Part shown: piece by piece, positions 60,620 to 64,000 of the stretch
Layout: the number at the start of each line of letters is the position of its first letter
Numbering within the stretch: position 1 is the first letter of the stretch
Source of the DNA: Chaetoderma sp. LZ-2023a
Lineage: Eukaryota; Mollusca; Caudofoveata; Chaetodermatida; Chaetodermatidae
Assembly: GCA_034401795.1 (NCBI GenBank)
Contig: CM067360.1
Coordinates: forward strand, 118,191,572 to 118,255,571
Direction of reading: 5' to 3'
Length of the DNA: 64,000 nt
The notes under the pieces: model-generated
Database searches by the model: none
Seen by the model: the letters and a program-made list of their open reading frames with translations, nothing else
Told to the model about the DNA's origin: nothing
Position numbers and translations under genes: made by a program

Positions 60620-61900
60620 ATGGGTGATCAGTGGCCGGACGCTCATGTATCATACCCCGCATCCCCGCCTTTTCGTGCATATTTACCCTACTACCCAGCG
60701 GTGCTGCATTGCGATATGGAGGATGCAGCTACACCTTTTCAGCAATACATCAGGAAGCCCACACATCACACACATCATCCGTGCCAGTCATCTGCACCGT
60801 ACGAGGAATATCCATTGCATCAACCAATAGAACGTCCAAGTTGTCTACATAGCACGACTCCACCCGTCCATGGGACTACACTTGTCTATGGGCCCACACC
60901 AGGGCGGTATTCGGTGGAACCTACGTATCATGCACAGCATCAGCGACGTGAATCGCCTTCACGGATACGGCACCATCAGCATCGTCAGGGACATCGACTG
61001 GAAACACCACCCACACCACCACCAACACGCCGACCAGCATCCGCGTTCTCATCAGTTTCACCAGCACCACCACGAGGTTTCACACCCATCACTTCTCCAC
61101 GAGTACTTGGCCGGATCATTCTCTCTCCGCCCCACCCCCACCGCCGAATTTATTGGGGAGACTGATTGGGCTAATTACAAAGTTTAATTCGAAATCATAA
61201 GTTGTACCAACTGGTGGAACAATCGTCAACTGGGGGAGTATTTTGCCGCACAGCTTCTGGGAAAGTGAAGCAGTTCCTAGCAGACTTGGGCACAGACAAC
61301 ACACCAACATACATGGAACTGGAGGGCGCCTTGTCGGACAGATTCAGTGGCACAGCCCTCAGGGAGACATGTCGATTACAGCTCAAAATCTTACGTCAAT
61401 TCTCGAAGGAAGAAATACCGGAATTAGCTAGTCACATCCGTCGGTTTCTTAGCCACGCCTATCCGAGCACACATCTCGAGGGTGTCACCCTCTTGACCAT
61501 TTCATTGACACATTGAGCGGGGAACCTGCCTTGAAGGAAAAATTGTTCCTCATGGAGCACGGTAGCCTCCAACAATTAATGGCAACTGTGGTTTGTATCG
61601 AAAACTTCTTGGAGCGGGAGAAAAACCATCGTGTAATGGGAGATGCCAATACTCTCCATCCAAAGGGCGCCCCGACCACCATTGCCCAACCGACTTCCCT
61701 ACAACAGATCACTACCACCATCAACACAAGTCAACATTTTCCACAACCACCTTCTTATACAGTTTACGGAAAACAGATCATATGGAAAGGAGGAGCAACA
61801 CTACAGAAGGTGCTATGGGGATCCCCCACTCCACACCCCACACCCCACCCCCCACTCCACACCCCCCCCCCCCCGGAATCGTCGTATGGAAACAGCTAAC
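60620..61900 (+). pseudogene. Ty3-like gag, decayed
   Basis: Gag builds the intracellular particle of LTR retrotransposons. A Pro/His/Ser-rich N-terminal part (60620-61120) leads to a capsid-like core: FIGETDWANYKV then FEII (about 61150-61200), VKQFLADLG, TPTYMELEGALSDRFSG and LASHIRRFLSHAYP (61265-61470), FIDTLSGEPALKEKL and MATVVCIENFLERE (61500-61620). This matches the W..Y..QFE, G.A..FL, F..RF, L...I.RL...AYP layout of Ty3/Gypsy gag. Damage: a TAA at 61185-61187 where the family usually has Gln, and frame changes near 61120, 61260 and 61490. No zinc knuckle or pol is seen downstream. Confidence 0.8.
61850..61876 (+). repeat. C-rich low-complexity tract
   Basis: CCCCA units pass into a run of about 13 C just after the gag-like region (61830-61876). 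Confidence 0.85.
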
Positions 61901-62805
61901 ATCTTACACATCATTCACACGTAATAGCATGCCATATTATTAAGAGAGCAAGATGCCCGCAGTCTGTCGTTCGTAACAAGTAGGATTTTGCTACCGAAAG
62001 TGACTTCGATAATGGATTGATTCAAGTTACGACAGCACCATTCTTGGTCATCCATGCTCTAAAGTAACTCTGTCCCGCCCCCGGGCTCAGCCATTACAGC
62101 GCGAAACTGTTCGATACAGTTGGCACCGCACTTCAGTTATCCACCCCATCCTTTGCAGTAATAAAAACGTCACACTTCACAACTGCGCAAGAATCATCCA
62201 TAGATAAGCAGCCACGCGTACCAATGAAATTCATCAACACGACAGAAATATAGACATTCAGTTTGACTGGATTCACAATCCCCTTTCGACGGAATTGTAA
62301 TTATAAAACTAAATATTGCCTAAGTTTCCGATCAGCACGTGCTTTCACAATAAAAACCACTTGATCTTCATTTATCTTTCCAGTAAATTGTATCAAAAGG
62401 CTATAAACAAAAGCGCACATCTACCACAGCCTGATGGAAGAGGTGAGAGGGGGTGGGTCGAGCCAATTGCCGCTGACATCATCGCGCTCTCCCACACCCT
62501 ATCGGGTGTTCCGGCATGAAATCTGAACAGGTACGTTTATAAGCATCCAATCTAAAAACCGCATCACACTAATTAAAAGGCGAGTTTCCACAGGAATAAG
62601 TAGTTCCGGATTTTAGCATCGATCGGAGGCTTGTATTTCCTTTGCGTGGAGACGAAAGCGACAATCCTTCCTTGCTATATGTATGTTTACTTCCTTTACG
62701 TGGAAGGAATACATCATCGGACTCCAAGAACATTAAAATCAAAACTGTCTATATAGGGCGTGACCGACTCACCCCAAAACTTTTAGGTGTGGTCATCCGC
62801 CCCCG
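61901..62805. other. Unresolved sequence upstream of promoter
   Basis: No pol motif follows gag. Two near-identical words, TTTCCTTTGCGTGGA (62636) and CTTCCTTTACGTGGA (62691), form a spaced direct repeat that could be upstream promoter elements. Confidence 0.4.
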
Positions 62806-62807
62806 TG

Positions 62808-62831
62808 TGACGTCACCAACAAGTATAAAAG
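62808..62831 (+). promoter_or_regulatory. CRE plus TATA core promoter
   Basis: TGACGTCA at 62808-62815 is followed 8 nt later by TATAAAAG at 62824-62831. Order, spacing and flanking words match the minus-strand promoter at 19801-19823. Transcription would be expected to begin around 62850-62860 and run toward the frame at 63016. Confidence 0.65.
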
Positions 62832-63015
62832 GAGGAGGGTGCACACTGAAACTTCGTCTTCCCGTTAAAACTCGACACAAACGAAGAACACGCATTAGGC
62901 TACTTTCGTGTCGCCAACTAAATGCTGCTGTTTTATTATTATTTCATTGCTATCATTATATTTGGCCAGGACAGTTATGAAGAGGTAGGACAATTAGAGT
63001 AGGTTATGTTGTTCC

Positions 63016-63432
63016 ATGCATTCACTATCATGCGAAAATAAGATGTCATTTGCGGAAGATGATCACACCCTGTCCGACAGCTCTGAGGATTCAGCACCAG
63101 CTCATCCGTGGAAGAAGTATCCATGTACAGCTTTACAGCATAACGGACAGCTGTGTAAGCATGTGTTCTCCTGCAATTCGGACTTGCCGCTTCATGTCAT
63201 CATGATCATCTTTCCAACACGCATTTTGTTCAGACTGCAAGTACCTATATACCGCGACTCAGTATGGAGTGACACACGCGTTAATGGAAAAGCAACATGT
63301 ATTAGTGGTAACCGTACAGCCTGGTGAACAAAGTGATGGCATAGAAGTGCTAACTAGTCGCTTTGAAACTAGACTTCCAATTAATGTACTTCCTATGGGG
63401 AAGATGGAGAACACTAAATGTACCAACTGGTG
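63016..63432 (+). pseudogene. Acidic Cys-containing frame, unknown, probably frameshifted
   Basis: It starts about 160 bp after the CRE-TATA promoter. A likely start is the internal Met of MSFAEDDHTLSDSSEDSAP (63043), an acidic serine-rich segment. It is followed by KKYPCTALQHNGQLCKHVF and CNSDLPLH, which resemble a degenerate zinc finger. The protein-like quality then continues in another frame (CSDCKYLYTATQYGVTHALM to about 63432), implying a frame change near 63200, or an intron starting at GTAAGC near 63153. No family recognised. It could be the first exon of a host gene, or part of an LTR element whose promoter lies upstream. Confidence 0.35.
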
Positions 63433-63439
63433 ACAACCT

Positions 63440-63899
63440 GATTTTCTGCACAGCACCAGCCTCCGCCACACAGCCAGCACCCAGTCATCACGTTGCACCA
63501 GTCACCACCACGACGGCAGCACCAGCATGAACGGCACCGTCCGCATCACGCATCACCGCAGCATCAGCATCTGTAATCGTCTGGCCAAATTCAGTTGTAA
63601 TTTCTACACAAGTGACCGTGTCTGAACAAGGGTTACAGGACATTTCCGATAGGTCTATGTCTCTGTGCAGTTTAGTAATAGATGAGGAGATCCACCTTAT
63701 AGAAGCAGTCGCAATCATCACCACATCACAGAGCAGCACATCCGCACATCCGCGCAGCAGTACTCCTACAGATCCAGCAGTTTGCAAGGTGACTACGCCA
63801 GATCATCCTTACACCGAAAAGAAGAGAATCGCGCATCCAGAAATCCGTGTAGTTCCGAGGACGACCCCCAGCAAGTTACTTAAGGCAACCAAAATCTGA
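63440..63899 (+). pseudogene. Ala/Pro/Thr-rich frame, unknown
   Basis: A frame of about 150 codons with one TGA (about 63528-63530). It begins with an Ala/Pro/Thr-rich segment (TAPASATQPAPSHH), continues with VTVSEQGLQDISDRSMSLCS and IDEEIHLIEAV, and ends Lys-rich (SKLLKATKI). The DNA is a CAGCATCAGCA-type low-complexity tract, so part of the apparent coding quality may be simple-sequence artefact. Possibly the continuation of the preceding frame. Confidence 0.25.
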
Positions 63900-64000
63900 T
63901 AGCTATCCACCAGCGCAGCATCAGCATCCGCAGCGACACATCGATCGATCATCACCTTCGCAGCACCCAGCCCACCCACAGCCCGGACAACAACCACCAC
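63900..64000. other. CAGCA/CATCA-rich low-complexity end
   Basis: Continuation of the CAN-rich tract to the window edge. No feature supported. Confidence 0.5.

Overview
The window looks like a gene-poor, repeat-dominated stretch of an animal genome, most likely an invertebrate. Evidence: base composition near 60 percent A+T by eye; no tightly packed long reading frames; very long (GCGT)n and (TAA)n microsatellites; tRNA-derived short retroposons; and decayed copies of metazoan-type retroelements (an L1/Tx1-like LINE, a DIRS-like element with a tyrosine recombinase, a Ty3-like gag). A run of exactly 500 N (45172-45671) shows it is a scaffold. I cannot name the species, and I found no confident intact host gene.

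Most of the left part and several later blocks are copies of long dispersed repeats that I could pair by eye. They are called A to D here; these are not database names. A is at 190-1960 and 9790-12470. B is at 3030-4290, 14630-16803 plus 20369-20640, 26020-27000 and 57782-58794, with a fragment at 54866-54953. C is at 4493-7702, 40660-45130 and 47143-49998. D is at 7795-9110 and 53459-54865. A and B recur in the same order and orientation at 0.2-4.3 kb and 9.8-16.8 kb, suggesting an old segmental duplication of about 10-11 kb. A palindromic hairpin of about 100 bp, often sitting 70-150 bp from a TGACGTCA octamer, recurs across A, B, D and the spacers and is the commonest small element. It behaves like a foldback MITE.

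Younger insertions sit inside these repeats and can be recognised because a paralogous copy lacks them. A short AAG-tailed retroposon (16277-16526) has a 9-bp target duplication. A 3.56-kb LTR-type insertion (16804-20364, minus strand) interrupts B copy 2. A DIRS-like remnant (54953-57781, minus strand) interrupts B copy 4. A second LTR-type 5' end (58795 onward, plus strand) leads into a decayed Ty3-like gag at 60620-61900. The Tx1-like LINE (34770-37873, minus strand) is truncated at its 3' end inside the reverse transcriptase.

Two stretches deserve most attention. 45672-47062 (minus strand, truncated by the N gap) is relatively GC-rich and protein-like: a SAP-like N-terminus and a long frame broken only by two TGA codons. 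It may be part of a large DNA-polymerase-bearing or virus-like element. 37926-38219 holds a TATA box followed by five hairpins, two of which are near-copies whose single stem difference is compensated. Other structures are a perfect 33-bp-arm palindrome (4724-4798), a 16-bp minisatellite of about 60 units (42126-43100), a 760-bp Z-DNA-prone tract (23236-24001), and a CRE plus TATA core promoter ahead of a small acidic reading frame (62808 onward).
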